A DNA stretch of 64,000 nucleotides from Mastigamoeba balamuthi (GCA_902651635.1 CACRSC010000027.1:122488-186487); one strand, 5' to 3'; positions 44,834 through 55,895 are shown, numbered from the stretch's first letter. Numbers and translations are program-made. Notes: generated by a model from the letters alone, not told the origin.

Positions 44834-46765
44834 GGGGCGCGTGCCAGTGGTGCACAGCGACCCTCTCGTGTGTCAATGCCTGTGAGTCGCCCCAGCAATG
44901 TTTGCTGCCTCTCTGACACTCGGTGCAGCCAAGCACAGCGGGTGCGAGTGCAGCGCGCTGGGCCCCGACCGCTGCGGCAGCAGTGCGGGATGCCGCATCT
45001 GCGCTACTCTGCGTTCGTGCGTGGCCGCCACAGCCACGTGTCCCTCGTGCCGTAGCCTCACTGTTCGTTGTTATCCTCTCTCTTTCTTTTGTTAGACCGT
45101 GTTCATTTTCTATGCAGAGTGCAAAGGAATGCGTGGAAAGCAACAACACGTGGTGCAGTGTAACAGAACTGTGTATTCCAAGCGGACATCTGTGCACCGG
45201 GTGCAGCGATCTGAGTAGCCTGTACTGCACCAACTACACGTCGTGCAAGATCTGTGGTACTGCGTGCAAGGCAGCATCGTATAGCTGCCCTGTTGCGGAG
45301 AAATCTCGGTCGAGCAGAAACACTACTACGCTGATTGCGGCAATTGTCCCCTCGGTGATCGGTGTGCTACTGATTCTGATTGCTATCGTAATAGTGGCCG
45401 TCGTGCTGTCACAGAAAAAACGCGGTCCGCTTTCTCCTATACCCCAACCACATCCAGACTCCAAACCCAAGCCCAGTCCGAACTTCGTTATCACCACCGA
45501 TCCACCGCGCTGCGTGTTTTCCTCGCCGTCGAACCCCCTACATGCTGGTATCACCCATACGCAGACCTTAACTGTCTTTATGGAGAACCCTGTGAAGGGT
45601 ACCACGTACAGCTTCCTAGCTTCTGTCGAGTCTATCACAAATTGCTCAGTGGAGGTTTCCCTGGCCAACGGTTATCTGGAACCATGCCTCATGCATAAAG
45701 ATAAGATCACACTGTCTGTGAGAGCATTTTGTCCAGTCCATGTGGACACCTTTCTCAATATCACACTCTGCGTAGATGGACAACCTGTCACAAATGTGCC
45801 ACTGATCATCGATATTCCGATGGCCACTGCAGCTGCAAATTGGAGTGATCTCGAGACCCAGGAGAAAATTAGTAATGGATGGTTCGGGACGGTGTTCAAA
45901 GTTCTGTGGAGGAAGCAAATAGCTGTTGCAAAAGTGTTTGGAGAGTCCGTATCGGAGTTGAGCCGCAATACCAAGGAGGCTATTCGTGCACAGTGTGATA
46001 TCATGAGCCAATTGAAATCACCAAAGATTGTCACGATTCTGGATATCTATCTCGATAATGAACGCTGGGCAATCATCATGTACGAAGGTCACTCAAGTCC
46101 AAGCACTTAACCTTGCGGACAGGGAGGAAGCACTGGGGAACCTCAGGGTGTTCACGGAAGAGAAGAAGATTTCAAGTGACATGAAGCCCTACATCGCATT
46201 GGACATTGCTGAAGGAATGTCATACCTTCATTCAAATGGGGTTTCGCATGGGTATGCACTTCAACCAGTCTTCCTTCCACTAACTCCTTGCTGTGTCAGG
46301 AACCTGAAAGCAGAAAATGTTCTCATTTTCTCTCTTTTGCCGACTGCATCTGCCAGAGCTAAAGTGACCGACTTCTGGACTTGCCAGCTCATTTGCTCGG
46401 GCACCATCTCAAATAGGGGAACGGGACCTGAAGTTCTTCAACTCGATCAGAAAGAGCTCTGCCGGATTGATGTGTATGAAAACCACTCATGAGTATATAT
46501 CTTTACTCACATTTTGACTAGGTTGGCCTTCGGATTGATCCTGTACTTCATGTACACTGAGAACACTATTAGGTGCGGTTCTATTGCTTCATAACTCTCT
46601 AATGCATGATAATTCAGTGTTACAACCGAGCAGATACTCAGCAGAAATTGGCCAGGACTTCCTGGAGGAGAACTGGACAGCATTATCGATTCCTGTTGGA
46701 AGGCAGATTGCCCGAGCTTTGATGCCATTATTACTGAGATCAAGAAACTGGTACCTTCCTCGTGA
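42444..46765 (+). CDS. receptor gene C: LRR + cysteine-repeat ectodomain, membrane span, kinase-like domain
   Basis: The ectodomain is as in A and B to about 44833, then diverged PSI-like exons (GPDRCGSSAGCRICATLRSC; SNNTWCSVTELCIPSGHLC). The membrane span lies at about 45325-45415 (LIAAIVPSVIGVLLILIAIV then IVAVVL) with a stop-transfer SQKKR. A Pro-rich linker and a beta-sandwich-like segment resembling an MSP domain follow (45480-45830; ANGYLEPCLMHKDKITLSVR). The kinase fold has ISNGWFGTVFKV (glycine loop) and IAVAKVF (Lys). After intron 46080-46128 come the hinge IIMEEALGNLRVF and ALDIAEGMSYLHSNGVSHG. After another intron come NLKAENVLIF and KVTDFWTCQ. Later exons give LAFGLILYFMYTEN and IIDSCWKADCPSFDAIITEI, with the stop at 46765. 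Catalytic HRD is HGN and DFG is DFW, which predicts a pseudokinase. All exons join without stops. Confidence 0.8.
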
Positions 46766-47018
46766 CTGCATACACACAATCCTCAGTCTCTTTTGATTCC
46801 TTCTCTCTCTCTCTCTCATGTCATGCTGTGCCCCATTCGCAATGAATCTGCTTGTGGACTGAGAGTGCAGTGCATGCGATTGTGGAGTGATTGATGAAGA
46901 GAGTTGTATAGACATAAATTTCTTTAACAGAAAACAGCCACCATGGATCACAAACAGATGAATGGGTCAAGTGCACGCTGAGAATGCACTTCTTACCACT
47001 CTGATCCTGCGAAAATGA
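46766..47018. other. 3' flank of gene C
   Basis: It holds a (CT)n tract near 46803-46817 and a perfect inverted repeat CCTGCGAA...TTCGCAGG at about 47007-47040, close to where the piggyBac-like relic begins. Nothing else is recognised. Confidence 0.35.
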
Positions 47019-48810
47019 TTATTTCTTGAGCATTCGCAGGGTTGCACAAGAATTTTTCATGTCTACGTCCACACTTTTTTTTCTGAAGACATATATCTTT
47101 GCAGCCAAACGTACCATTTTACCAGTTTCATTGAAAAAACTAAGTATGAAAAATAATGTCATTTTCAAACGACATTTTGAAATTGGAATAACAGATGAGT
47201 GCATATTCTGACACAGGCCCAAATAGAAACCAACAACAGCACTGCTCAGATGGCAGCAGTTGTTATGGTTATAGGGCAGGTTAGCTCTTCTGAATGAGGC
47301 AGGCAAGTGAACCTGAGCAAGAGGAGGCCTAGCCATGGAAAAAGTTGACAGGATGGTGGAGGGCTTAGAGGAAGAAGATGTTATGACAGAGCGACCACCA
47401 AAGCCTCTGCTTTTCTTATTTCTGGGTGTGATGATAGTGTCTGTTACAGGAACAGCTGGCACTACCAACTTTGTTTTTCTCTTGAACATTCTGACTTTTG
47501 ATTTTTGCAGTGCAAGTCTTGCTGTTCCTGACCAGTGTGTGGTGTTGTGAAGTAACACACATTTCTTATGAAGCATCATACTGCATTTGGTGCACAGGTA
47601 GTTGCTTGAAGACCTCTTCCTTGTTGTGAACCAGCAATAGGAGCAGTAACGGGAAGAGGAGACACGGCAGATCATGTGACATGCATGGCCCAACTGGGCA
47701 TCTGAGGGAATACAGGAGCTGAATGATGGTTTGTAATAGTAGTGTGTGTGCTGAACCATTTGAAATAGAGCATCATGTACAAAAGCATCAGTGAAGGCAT
47801 CCATTGATACCTCACTTATGTTTTGCATGCAATAGAGATGAAAGAGCATATCTGTTTTTAGGACTGCATATTGTATCATCAATGGTGTTGTGCTGACCAG
47901 GAATTCAGAACATCTTAGCAGCAGTGTTGAACATCAGAAGTAGGGGTCTCAAAAGAAAATCCTTGCTGTCATCGCTTGCAGATCTGGTAGGAGCAAAGTG
48001 CAGATTATTTTTGATATCCGCAAACTGCTGCTGTGACATACTGCACTTTATACAATCAATGCCCTGTCCCCTGCTCCACAGCTTATGCAGAGATAGATTA
48101 TAATGCCTGCTATACAGTACAATGGCTATAAAGCCAAGAAGCTCCTACCAATCAATAGCAGTCCAGCATCCAGGATGACTAAGCATTGGGGGATTTGTTG
48201 TCAATACCAGTTTTTCCAGAACTTGGTGATTGGTAAACTCACAGATAAGAGTCAGAAAGGAATGAGTGAAGAATAGCATGAAGAACAGCAGGGGAGTCAT
48301 GCAAGTAGCTGGTATGTCAACTGGATATCCTTGAATCCCATCTTGAACATGTGCAGCAGCAGTTCCCACAAAGTTGTTATGGTTGGACCACCCCTGAAAG
48401 AGTATTAGATTCAGAGTAGTAACAGTAGAAAAAGTGTCACAATAGCAACAGTTGAAAAGAGTCATGAAAGCGACAGTAGAAATAGTGTCATGAAAGTGAC
48501 AGTAGAAAAAGTGTCGTGAAAGTGATAGTTGAAAAGAGTCGCAAAAGTGACAGTTGAACAGTGTTGTAAAAGCGACAGTAGAAAAAGTGTTGTGAAAGTG
48601 ACAGTTGAAAAGTGTCATGAAAGTGACACTAAAAAACAGAAAAAAATATGATAAAATCTAAAATGAAATACTATTAATTGTTAATTTCAACAGTATTAGA
48701 TACTATTTAGCTTACCTGTGTATGAACAGTTTCTGCTGTTCTCTTGCAGGCACTTCGCTTTCTGCCGCAGTTGCCACAGTGTACAGTTTTCCCTGTGTGC
48801 CTGGCCATTT
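47019..48810 (-). pseudogene. piggyBac-like transposase, broken
   Basis: On -, exon 1 (48810-48716) encodes MARHTGKTVHCGNCGRKRSA, a short Cys-ribbon. Intron 48715-48394 (GTAAGC...TTTCAG) holds a TGTCAC-class palindrome array. Exon 2 carries piggyBac features: CWTAIDWxELLGFIAIVLYS, CIKCSMSQQQFADIKNNLHF (the family's MSRNRF..I..FLHF motif) and NTIDDT, where the first catalytic Asp is expected. The C-terminus is the typical Cys-rich ribbon RYCSYCWFTTRKRSSSNYLC then TKCSMMLHKKC. In-frame stops lie at about 48145 and 47930, the frame shifts near 47880, and the central part with the second and third Asp seems missing. It is not functional. The divergent neighbour starts about 155 bases away. Confidence 0.65.
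48415..48630. repeat. class-f palindrome array (in piggyBac-like intron)
   Basis: About eight units of TGTCACTTTCGTGACA-type palindrome alternate with GTTGAAAAG or AGTAGAAAAAG linkers. The array lies wholly in intron 48394-48715. Confidence 0.8.
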
Positions 48811-48965
48811 GGGATTTGTATTAAGGAATTTGAAAGGCAAATTGGTGTGACTGAAGAACTGCAGTTAACTTAGAAATGCTATGAGAAGATAATGAGAAGA
48901 TACATATTTCATGATATTTGAAGAGATATACAAATCTTGATATTTTTGAGTCTTTTGCAAAACAC
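48811..48965. promoter_or_regulatory. spacer between divergent piggyBac-like and zinc-finger genes
   Basis: This AT-rich stretch lies between ATG 48810 (-) and the first possible plus-strand ATG at 48966. It should contain both promoters if the two genes form one element. It has no palindrome array. Confidence 0.3.
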
Positions 48966-49040
48966 ATGGCGGAGGAGACACCTGTGTAACATGCTGCACC
49001 ACCTCTGGAGAGGCCAGCAGAGGTGCTGCAGACAGAGACC

Positions 49041-50567
49041 ATGGAGCACCAGCAGGAACATGCAACACCTGCAGAACCACCTTCTCTGCCATCATCATCC
49101 CCTGGTCCAGTAGCACAAGTAACAGCAGGGACAGAAGTATGCCATATTTATCCACACCTCACACTCACACCCACTGTGAACCTTTCAAGAACATTTCTTA
49201 CCATTCTTGATAAATTCTCAGAAATCGGAGAAGAAGAAGGAAAAGAAGAGGAGAAAGAAGGTAAGATCTTCCATTACATGTTACACAGTTCCTTTCAACT
49301 GTTGCTTTTACGACACTTTTCAACTGTTACTTTCATGACTCTTTTCAACTGTCACTTTCATGACACTTTTTCTACTGTTACTTTCGTGACACTTTTTCTA
49401 CTGTCACTTTCGTGACTCTTTTCAACTGTCACTTTCATGACACTTTTTCTACTGTCACTTTCATGACTCTTTTGGACTGTCGCTATTACGACACTTTCTG
49501 TACTGTTGCTTTCACAACACATTTCAACTGTTGCTTTTGCGACTTTTTTTCTACTGTTGCTTTCATGACACTTTTTCTACTGTCACTTTTGTGACACTTT
49601 TCAACTGTCACTATTACAACGATGTGGTCACAGTGTCCGGCAGAACATGTGACATGTACTACTTGACACAGTGTAACCTGCAGAGGGCTGGCCACATGGG
49701 TGGTCGTCACTGCCCCAAGAAGTGGAATGGAATATCTGGAAGATGGTCTTCTCTGTTGATGACCGACAGGACTGCTGCATGGAGCCAGGCCAAAGCAGCA
49801 GAGAACAAACGCCAGTATGTTGTGGGCAGCTCCAGCACAGGTTTGTTCGAATTAAATACTCCTTTATTGAATTTTAACAGACATTTTATTTGGCAAAATA
49901 AACACAGCATCAAAGAGAGAGTGGAGAAGCTTAAGCCAATCAAGACAGTTTACTTCCATAGTGGCTGAAGCAATGGTGGGCGTTGTGGTGGACCAGGGGA
50001 CCAAGCAGAGGAAGAGAGGAGAAGAGGAAACAGAGAACCAGGAAAGACAACAGGAGGGCGTCTGTGGGGAAGCCTGGTATGGAGAAGGGACAGCAGACCC
50101 AGAGGCAGTGCCAGAGAGCTCATCTGAGGCAGAGCAGAGTGATGCAGGGACAGATGACATAGCACTGCAGAAGGAGAAGCTGGAGCTCACAGCACAGGTG
50201 AGCTCGGAGGAGCCCAAGTACAGCTGTGTTAAAGCACCTCAGACAGCACTCCAGACACTCAGGGAGTACCAGGCGAGAAGAGCAGAGCTGCAGGAAGCAG
50301 AGAGCAGCATTGAGACGAGGTACAAGGAGGCCATAGAGCATCCAGGGTCCAGAGACTACCTGGGACCAGTGCTCAAGACAGTTCAGAGGCCTCTGGAAGC
50401 CCTGCCTCTGGCCACACCAGCAGGACCCATAGCACCCCAGCTTGTCATCCCAAAGGAAGTCCTCGCCCTCTGGAAGTTAGAGGGCAAGATGACTGATGCC
50501 CAGATCGACCTGGTGGTTGCCTCCATCAACAGAAGGAATAGAGCCTCAGCCACAGTCTTTAGCTATA
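49041..50567 (+). CDS. zinc-finger element gene, copy 4 (interrupted by a retroelement)
   Basis: Exon 1 ends at 49260 (acidic GEEEGKEEEKEG). Intron 1 is 49261-49633, exon 2 is 49634-49840, intron 2 is 49841-49961 and exon 3 runs from 49962; the phases agree throughout. Exon 2 encodes SGRTCDMYYLTQCNLQRA-GHMGGRH, then CPKKWNGISGRWSSLL. The first finger Cys of the other copies is Gly here, so the finger may not bind zinc. Exon 3 is acidic, then coiled-coil (YQARRAELQEAESSIETRY), then LVIPKEVLALWKLEGKMTDA and ending RNRASATVFSY at the retroelement edge. The frame resumes beyond the insertion at 55.32 kb. It is divergent from the piggyBac-like gene, and both have class-f palindromes in their first intron. 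Likely a nuclear DNA-binding element protein; no named family recognised. Confidence 0.65.
49300..49620. repeat. class-f palindrome array (in zinc-finger gene intron 1)
   Basis: About eleven units of CTGTCACTTTCGTGACAC with TTTTCAACT or TTTTTCTACT linkers, inverted relative to the 48.4-48.6 kb array. They fill most of intron 1 (49261-49633). Confidence 0.85.
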
Positions 50568-50705
50568 TGTAGGGAACTGTGCAAGGAATGTAAAACAACG
50601 AACTGTTTTGTCTGACGATTGTGTGAGAGGTCAATCATCCTGCCAGTGAAATGGCAGTGGTGAAGTGGCGTGAAGTGGCACTGCTACATGGCACGGGCCA
50701 CGACA
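50568..50705 (-). repeat. LTR (3' LTR of the retroelement)
   Basis: 138 bases, TGTAGGGAAC...GGCCACGACA on +. Just inside it, on the element's strand, is a purine-rich GAAGGAAGG tract at the place of the polypurine tract. Confidence 0.9.
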
Positions 50706-53700
50706 TTGCCTTCCTTCACAGAAAGGCAGTACGATCAGTTAGCCTACCCCTTCGGGATCCATGGCTTCCTCAGCTTGTGCATCTTCATGTACTCCTGGAC
50801 AACCGGGCTCCATCTCACGTCCTGGTACTCGTTCCATGTGTTGGGGTGATCATCGTCGATGTTGGGGTATCCCAAGTACTTCAACCAGAAATAGAGTTTT
50901 GTCCCTTGACATTTGTGGGTGTAGATCCTCTCAATGAGGTACTCGTTCTCATTGACCGCTTCGGCCATCAGCTCCTCCAGGCTGAGTGTGCCTGGCCAGA
51001 ACTGATGCAACCTGTTCACATGCACCTTCAATTGCACATGGTCGATAAGGCTCTCGGTAGTGTAGATGAGGCAGTGGTCCCATGAAACAATGATTTCCGG
51101 GCCCTTTCACGAAAAACCCAACTTGGTCTTTTGCTCAATGCACTCGAAGTGGACCAGGATGTAGTTGCCAACCGCAAAGTCGATCTGATCTGGCCCTTGG
51201 CCCTCGCTCTGTACGTCACCTTAATCTCCTTCCCAAGCACCTCCTGGATTTCGCACACCCTTGGCAACAGCGATGCTGCCTGGATCACGGTCTGGGCAGT
51301 CACCAAGAGAGGCTCGTTTCCCGTCACTGTTTCGGGCATTGTGACATTGATCGGCAACCTGGGTGCAAATCCATGGACCACATTCCACGGGGTCGTTCCC
51401 AGCATCCTCGAGTAGCTGCAATTGATTGCCATTGCCACCGGTGCCACGATGTCCACCCAGTTGTTGGTTGTGTTCTCCTTGTGCATTATGCAACACAGTG
51501 TAGACTCGACGTCTAAGTTCTTGTGCTCCATCGCACCATGTCCTTCAGGGTGTAGGGTAAGCAAGACATGGTGTCTGATATGCAGCACCCCACACATCTT
51601 GGTGAATGCCCCTGCCATGAATTCCTTGGCCCCGTCACTGTAGAACTGGTCAACGAGCCCGTGAATGCACAGCCAGCACTTCCAAATGACCTCGGCTGTC
51701 GGCTCTCCTTGTGTCATTGCCATCGGCTCCAATACCACCCAGTGCAAGAACCGATCGATCATCACGAGGATGTACTTGCAGCCCCTGCTCTCCTGGAACG
51801 GGCCAATGTAGTCGAGGAAAATGCTGTCAAACCCGTTTCGTGCACTGTACCCCGCCATGCCCCACCATAGGATGCAAGTGCCCAAGCACGAAGAGCCTTA
51901 CCAGCACCTCCATGCTGGGCCTCTCATTCAGGATGATAACGTTGTCCACCAACTCATAAGGTAGGTTCTCGATGGAGGCCCGTACTGCCTCTATCACGTC
52001 ATCACGGTCCTTGTATCTGTGTCCATCATCCCCGACCACATCCACAAGAAAAGTCTCAATGTCCTCCTCCTCAGCAATATCCATCAGGTGGCTCTCGACC
52101 ACCTTCCCTGGCTGCCACGAGATGTACTGTTCCCCTTTCTTGAGTGGGAACGACCGCGAGAAGTAGTCGCCAATGAAATTCTGCTCGCCCGGCTGGAACA
52201 CAATGATGTAGTCGAACTCTGACAAAATAACCATCCAGCACAGCACGTGGCAGTTGACTGACATCTTCATCCAACGCAGGTTGTTGTGGTCCGGAATGGG
52301 CTGTGCCAGGATGGTCGGGGTGAGCAGTGCCGTGATCACCTTGTTAAACGCCTCCTCTGCTTATAGTGCACTGGACCAATGTGTGCTTCGACCCCTTGCC
52401 CTCGTCGAGTGCCCTCCGCTGTGTGCTGGTAAGCAGCTTCCAGAGCAGGGCCATGACATCGGTGTAGTTGGGAATGAAGGGGGCCAGCCACTGGGCGAAT
52501 CCCAGGAATGACTGAAGCACGGACATCGTGAATGGGAATACTGCGTCCCACAATGGTGCCAGCCTCTCCATGTCCACCTCCACCAAGTCCTCGGTCACCA
52601 CACGCTCCAGAATGTGCGTTTTCGGGAATCCGATCTTGCACTTCTCAGCATTGAGCTTGATGTGCAGCTTCCTGCATACCTTGAGGAACTTCCGCATGTT
52701 AAGGTAGAGCTCCTTCAGCATGGTAGCTGCCTCGATGCAGTCGTCAATATAGTTCATGAAGAACTCCGTGAGGCCCTACTTCATGAGAATGTACTCGACT
52801 GCATTCTGGAAGAAGGGTGCCGCATTGCAGGAACTGAACATCACCCTGGTTGGGCAGTAGACCCCAAACAGTGTGTTCAGTGCCAGGAACCTCGAGATCT
52901 CCTCATCATTCTCATCCTGCCAGTAGCTTCTCTTCCAGTCGAACTTGGCCTGGTACCGCTTTGATCACGTCATGAGTATGCCGCATCAGGTACTTGATCT
53001 TGACCATGATGGCATTCTTCTTGCGGTAGTTTCCACACATCTGGAACACCACAGGGCTGGACTCGGTCACAGTGATCGGGGTAGCCTCCTCCTTCCAGAT
53101 CGTAGCATCCTTGACATAGATCCCGATGGCCTTGTACTTATCGAGCTCACTCTTGACAAATGCCTTCTTGGTGTCTGAGAGTACGCGGTCGGACTCGTAA
53201 GGCACATTGGCCCCCTCGAGTATGTCGATGTGGAACTTTTGTGGTAGCTGCACGGGCTGGTTGTCCAACAGGTCGCAAACGTCGGAAAATTCCGTGAACA
53301 GCTCAGTGAACTTCGTGCACCACTGTGGGTTCTCTGTGATCAGGAGTCCTAACTTGATTGGGGGCATCATCCCCTTCTCGAACGTCCTCGTGATGTTCAG
53401 TGTCGGGATGTCAATTGGGTCTGCTGCAAGCTCGTCCCTGACAAGCTTGTTGTACGTGATCACTGGTGGTGTTGTCAACGAGATCATGTAGTGCTGGGTG
53501 TCCCTCAGCCCGATCAGGACGAAATCACCTGCTGAAGTCGTCGGCGTGACAAACACCACCGCATCCTGGAATGGTGCTCCCTGCTCAAACGCGAGTGGGA
53601 TGAATGCAGCCAGTGCAATCAAGGTCGATGCTGCCATTGCTGTTCTTGAACTTGATTGGGTGGTGCAGCCTCCTGATGTAGTTCTTGAGGTTTTCCGTGA

Positions 53701-55177
53701 ATTTCTTGTTCACGAAGGATCGATTCGCCCCCGGGTCAATCTGGCACTCCAACGAGTTCAGTGGGCCTGCTTCCACGTTGGCCTTAACGTAGATGCACTG
53801 CTCCTTGATCGCCGATGGTGGCTCGTAATGAGCTCGTCCTCGACATCACAGAGTTTGAACTCCTTTGGGTTGAGCATTGTGTACGGGTTGACATCCTCGA
53901 TGTCACTTCCATCCGTGGTAGTGAGCTCCTCAACTGTGTCTGGCCCTTGCTTGGCCCCTGGCCCGTCCCTGGTCATTGCCCTGACCCGGTCTCCTTGCCC
54001 GAGCTGTGACAGCTGCACTGAGGGTGCTCCACCATCATTCGGGGTGTTGATGGCTCTGACTGGGAGATCTCGATGACCTGGCAGAGTAGTGTCTGCACGA
54101 ACGGGGTCGAGAACGTGCCCTTCTTGTTCATGCCGGTCTGCCGCTTCACTGCCTGGCACTTCATTTTCCCGTGGCCCTTGCTCCCACGAAACAGTGATGG
54201 TCTGCCAAGAGCTTGTCCCAGTCCTTCGACGTGAGGAATGTCCTGACCGTGCCGTCCTCCAGGATCTCGAACTTGCTGAACTTGCTCTTGGCCAGAGGTA
54301 CGTGGGTTGTTGATGAGGCAGCTGCTGTGGGCATCGTCAAGGTAGCCTGCTTCGGCTTGCTTGTCTCGTCTCTCCTTGGCTCCTTCTTGGACTGACATTT
54401 CAGCTTCTTTCTGTTGTTGTCCGGTCTGCTCTTGGGCCCGGACTTGTATGTGTACCCACATGATATGAGCGTGTTCTCGGCCCTCACGATGTCGATGGTG
54501 GCCTTCTTGATGGTTTTAAGATTTTCCTGCTTGAGGTCCAGGCGGTCATAGAGGTGATGCCCAACGAGGCCCTTGCCAAACCCATGCTGGTAGAGTCGAA
54601 TTTGCACGGCCTCCGAGAGGTTCAGCGCCCTTGCGACCTGGTCCAGACGGAGCTGGTACTCGATCACCAATATGAGGTAGGACTGCTGTGTGCCCTGGTC
54701 ACTGGGCTCGTGGTACGTGATGAGCTGTCCTGCAATTTCCAGAACTGTGGAAATTTCTGCAGGACACGACATCTCCAGGAGCTGCGGGGCAGCGTGTGCG
54801 ACATCGCGTGCCAGGGTTTTGCCACTGAGGACCATGTAGAGCGACCGGATCACCAGTGAGACCACGGTGTTCGCGGGCAGTTGCTCCAGGTTGACCTTCA
54901 GGACGAATGCTGCGGCCCTTGCCTCGACATCACAAATCCAGTGGAACACCTCCTGGAATCAGTCCGACCGAAGGATGAGGTCCTCCCAGTCACCCGGGTT
55001 GATGTGGACTGCAGTCATGGTCGTGGCCAATGTCCACAGGGTGGCTGGTCGTGGGGAACGAAAGGTGGACCACGATGGTCCGATGATCAGGACGGGTAGT
55101 AGTTCTGGCCAACGGTGGCTGAAACTGCCCTAGTGCCCACGGTGGCACGTTCCGCCAAAATAAAGCCCAAAGCACTT

Positions 55178-55315
55178 TGTAGGGAACTGTGCAAGGAATG
55201 TAAAACAACGAACTGTTTTGTCTGACGTGTGTGTGAGAGATCAATCATCCTGCCGGTGAAATGGCAGTGGTGAAGTGGCGTGAAGTGGCACTGCCACGTG
55301 GCACGGGCCACGACA
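55178..55315 (-). repeat. LTR (5' LTR of the retroelement)
   Basis: It pairs with 50568-50705, with about six differences. No standard tRNA primer site is evident next to it. Confidence 0.9.
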
Positions 55316-55895
55316 TACATCAAGCAGGAGTGCACTGGAGTGATACCCCAGGTGGGACCAGCAGTGGGAAAGGAGCTGCACAGCAAGCACGTCCTTCACA
55401 GCATCATTGGCTGGCTACACATTGTGCTGAACATTGCATGCATAGCACAGGCGATTGTAGTCAGAGCTCCAGAGGAGGTAGAGGATGCAAAGGCAGACAT
55501 AGTGAACGAGTACTTCTTCAGTGCTGGGTTTCAGGAAGTATGTGCCAGAGCCAAAACACTGCACAAATCCCTGGGGCAAGAAGGAGAGCTGGTTGTCATT
55601 GCTCTGCAGGAATACCATGACAAGGCCCAAGTTCACAAGGGAAGCAAGGAGTTGTGGCTGGTCAAGATCCTGAACATGATAAGGAATTGTGCAGGGCTTC
55701 CCATGAACCAGCTGCTGCTGGGAGAGCTGAGCGGGCTGCCAAATGATATCCACGATGCCAGGGCCGACCTTCTGCCAGAGTTCCTGATCCTGTCTCGAAT
55801 AGGGGTTAGAATGCTGTGTGGAGATCTCGGGATGTGCTGGGTGTATGCCTTTGTGGTGTCGCAGCAAGCAGACACCATGAAGCAGTGCAAGAACG
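55316..55895 (+). CDS. continuation of zinc-finger gene copy 4 beyond the retroelement
   Basis: The open frame reads YIKQECTGVIPQVGPAVGKE, VLHSIIGWLHIVLNIACIAQ, ALQEYHDKAQVHKGSKELWL, ILNMIRNCAGLPMNQLLLGE and RADLLPEFLILSRIGVRMLC. It is in the same phase as exon 3 on the other side of the insertion if one copy of the 4-base flank is removed. It is helix-rich with regularly spaced Leu and Ile, and I do not recognise the family. Homology to the plus-strand gene ends near 55895, where a minus-strand module takes over. Confidence 0.55.

Larger units (their letters stand above)
50568..55315 (-). mobile_element. Ty3/gypsy-type LTR retroelement with chromodomain (chromovirus-like), fossil
   Basis: The element is read on - and flanked by two 138-base LTRs with TG...CA ends. 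Parts in order from the 5' side: a gag-like region (about 54.9-54.0 kb), a protease/linker region (about 53.8-52.9 kb), reverse transcriptase (about 52.9-52.3 kb), RNase H (about 52.3-51.8 kb), integrase (about 51.9-51.1 kb) and a chromodomain (about 51.0-50.75 kb, YFWLKYLGYP, NTWNEYQD). Integrase plus a C-terminal chromodomain is the hallmark of chromoviruses. It is broken, with roughly five interruptions. The LTRs differ at about six of 138 positions, so it is not brand new. It inserted into exon 3 of zinc-finger copy 4; the flanks TATA and TACA may be the aged target duplication. Confidence 0.85.

Noticed and set aside
35127-45233. Long minus-strand open frames (509, 347 and 642 codons) across the receptor array
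   Set aside because: They lie opposite GC-rich cysteine exons with clear splice signals on +, read as His/Arg/Ala/Pro-rich sequence without domains, and repeat with the tandem units. They are antisense shadows.
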